From: JBGPJM01 sp041485385 | GTDB lineage: Bacteria > Planctomycetota > Phycisphaerae > Phycisphaerales > UBA1924 | Direction: 5' to 3' | Assembly (NCBI GenBank): GCA_041485385.1 | Contig: JBGPJM010000128.1 | Span: 1-14,191, forward strand | Length of the DNA stretch: 14,191 nt | Shown: positions 13,915 through 14,191 of the stretch, one piece after another | Layout of the letters: each line of letters starts with the position of its first letter | Numbering within the stretch: the first letter of the stretch is position 1 | Translations under genes and position numbers: made by a program | The notes under the pieces: model-generated | The model's input: only the letters and a program-made list of their open reading frames with translations | Databases searched by the model: none | Told to the model about the DNA's origin: nothing

Positions 13915-14008
13915 GGTTCGGCGAGGTTCTTTGAGGTTTGCCTGGGGTTTTTTGAGGTTCGATGGGGGTTTTTGGGGGGTTTTTTGAGGTTTTTTGGGAG
14001 GGCTTTGT
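13915..14008. repeat. G/T-rich low-complexity tract with G-quadruplex potential
   Basis: Immediately after the dehydrogenase stop, the plus strand is an irregular alternation of GAGG or G-runs and T-runs. G-runs of 4, 5 and 6 lie at 13944, 13964 and 13974, and GGGAGGG at 13996-14002, separated by runs of T. There is almost no C on this strand. The T-runs have no preceding GC stem, so it is not an ordinary intrinsic terminator. No gene is seen. Confidence 0.6.
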
Positions 14009-14189
14009 GCTGTAAGTGCTTGTGGAATATGGACTTGATGTCGGTTGGCGCTGCCGGGGGAGAGGACGAGAAAAGACGAGAGATTCCTCGAAAAAACCGG
14101 GAAAGGTCGAGAGATTCCTCGAAAAATCGAGAAAAACCGAGAAAAACCGGCTTGTTTTTGAGGGGTGGATTTGCTGCAAGTGCTTGTGG
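14009..14189. repeat. 17-bp direct repeat, two copies 164 bp apart
   Basis: GCTGTAAGTGCTTGTGG at 14009-14025 recurs as GCTGCAAGTGCTTGTGG at 14173-14189, 16 of 17 identical, in otherwise low-complexity noncoding DNA. The second copy is at the window edge, so the array may continue. The first copy ends the G/T-rich tract and the second ends the A/G-rich tract. Confidence 0.6.
14077..14150. repeat. Short A/G-rich tandem repeats
   Basis: A 19-bp unit, CGAGAGATTCCTCGAAAAA, occurs at 14077-14095 and 14108-14126, 31 bases apart; each copy can fold a CGAG/CTCG stem. It grades into three 10-bp units, GAAAAATCGA, GAAAAACCGA and GAAAAACCGG (14121-14150). The purine bias stays on the plus strand. No coding potential is supported. 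Confidence 0.65.
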
Positions 14190-14191
14190 CA

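Noticed and set aside
3056..14121. GAGAGATTC(C)TCG present near 3056 and twice near 14078-14121, as a possible shared regulatory site
   Set aside because: The match is short, differs by an inserted base and lies in unrelated contexts. The right-hand copies belong to a local tandem repeat.
13886..14179. 97-codon open frame on the minus strand in the right-hand repeat region
   Set aside because: The product is low-complexity (Lys, Pro, Thr, Ser), follows directly from the repeat bias, has no ribosome site and overlaps the end of the dehydrogenase.

Overview
The window is GC-rich bacterial chromosome. Short genes are packed tightly behind clear Shine-Dalgarno sites. The secreted proteins, an S1/P1 nuclease ending in a small Cys-containing tail, and phage-type genes encoding small zinc ribbons together suggest a planctomycete-like organism. 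This taxonomic guess is an inference; there is no rRNA or tRNA in the window to test it. No tRNA, CRISPR array, transposase or integrase was seen.

Left block (1-2936, minus strand): a compact, probably phage-derived operon, transcribed right to left. It begins at a palindrome overlapping a -10-like box (2896-2915). The gene order is a ParB-like/DNA methyltransferase fusion, a terminase-small-subunit-like HTH protein, a 64-residue paralogue of that protein's C-terminal half without the HTH, and three overlapping paralogous zinc-ribbon proteins. After a hairpin, the start of a further gene runs off the left edge. No large terminase, portal or capsid gene is visible.

Centre-left (3126-5032, plus strand): a two-gene unit encoding an unrecognised helical, probably membrane-anchored protein and a secreted S1/P1-type nuclease with all expected zinc ligands plus a C-terminal SKKS/YH/Cys tail.

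Centre (5047-10234, minus strand): a three-gene set of exported proteins with visibly lower GC than the flanks. In transcription order these are a stalk or fibre-like protein with a six-copy hexapeptide repeat and a conserved C-terminal domain; an 808-residue secreted protein with a helical, polysaccharide-lyase-like look; and a sphingomyelinase D/GDPD-like phospholipase fused to a PLAT domain. The last two end in what looks like the same short beta-helix-type module. This is the best candidate for an undescribed system: an extracellular surface-binding or degradation unit.

Right (10532-13914): a comM/yifB-type gene cut off just before its Walker A motif, with a 39-bp imperfect direct repeat at the break; a DUF1326-like Cys-rich lipoprotein; and, divergently, an alpha-ketoglutaric-semialdehyde-type aldehyde dehydrogenase. 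The window ends in a 277-bp low-complexity, strand-asymmetric repeat region.
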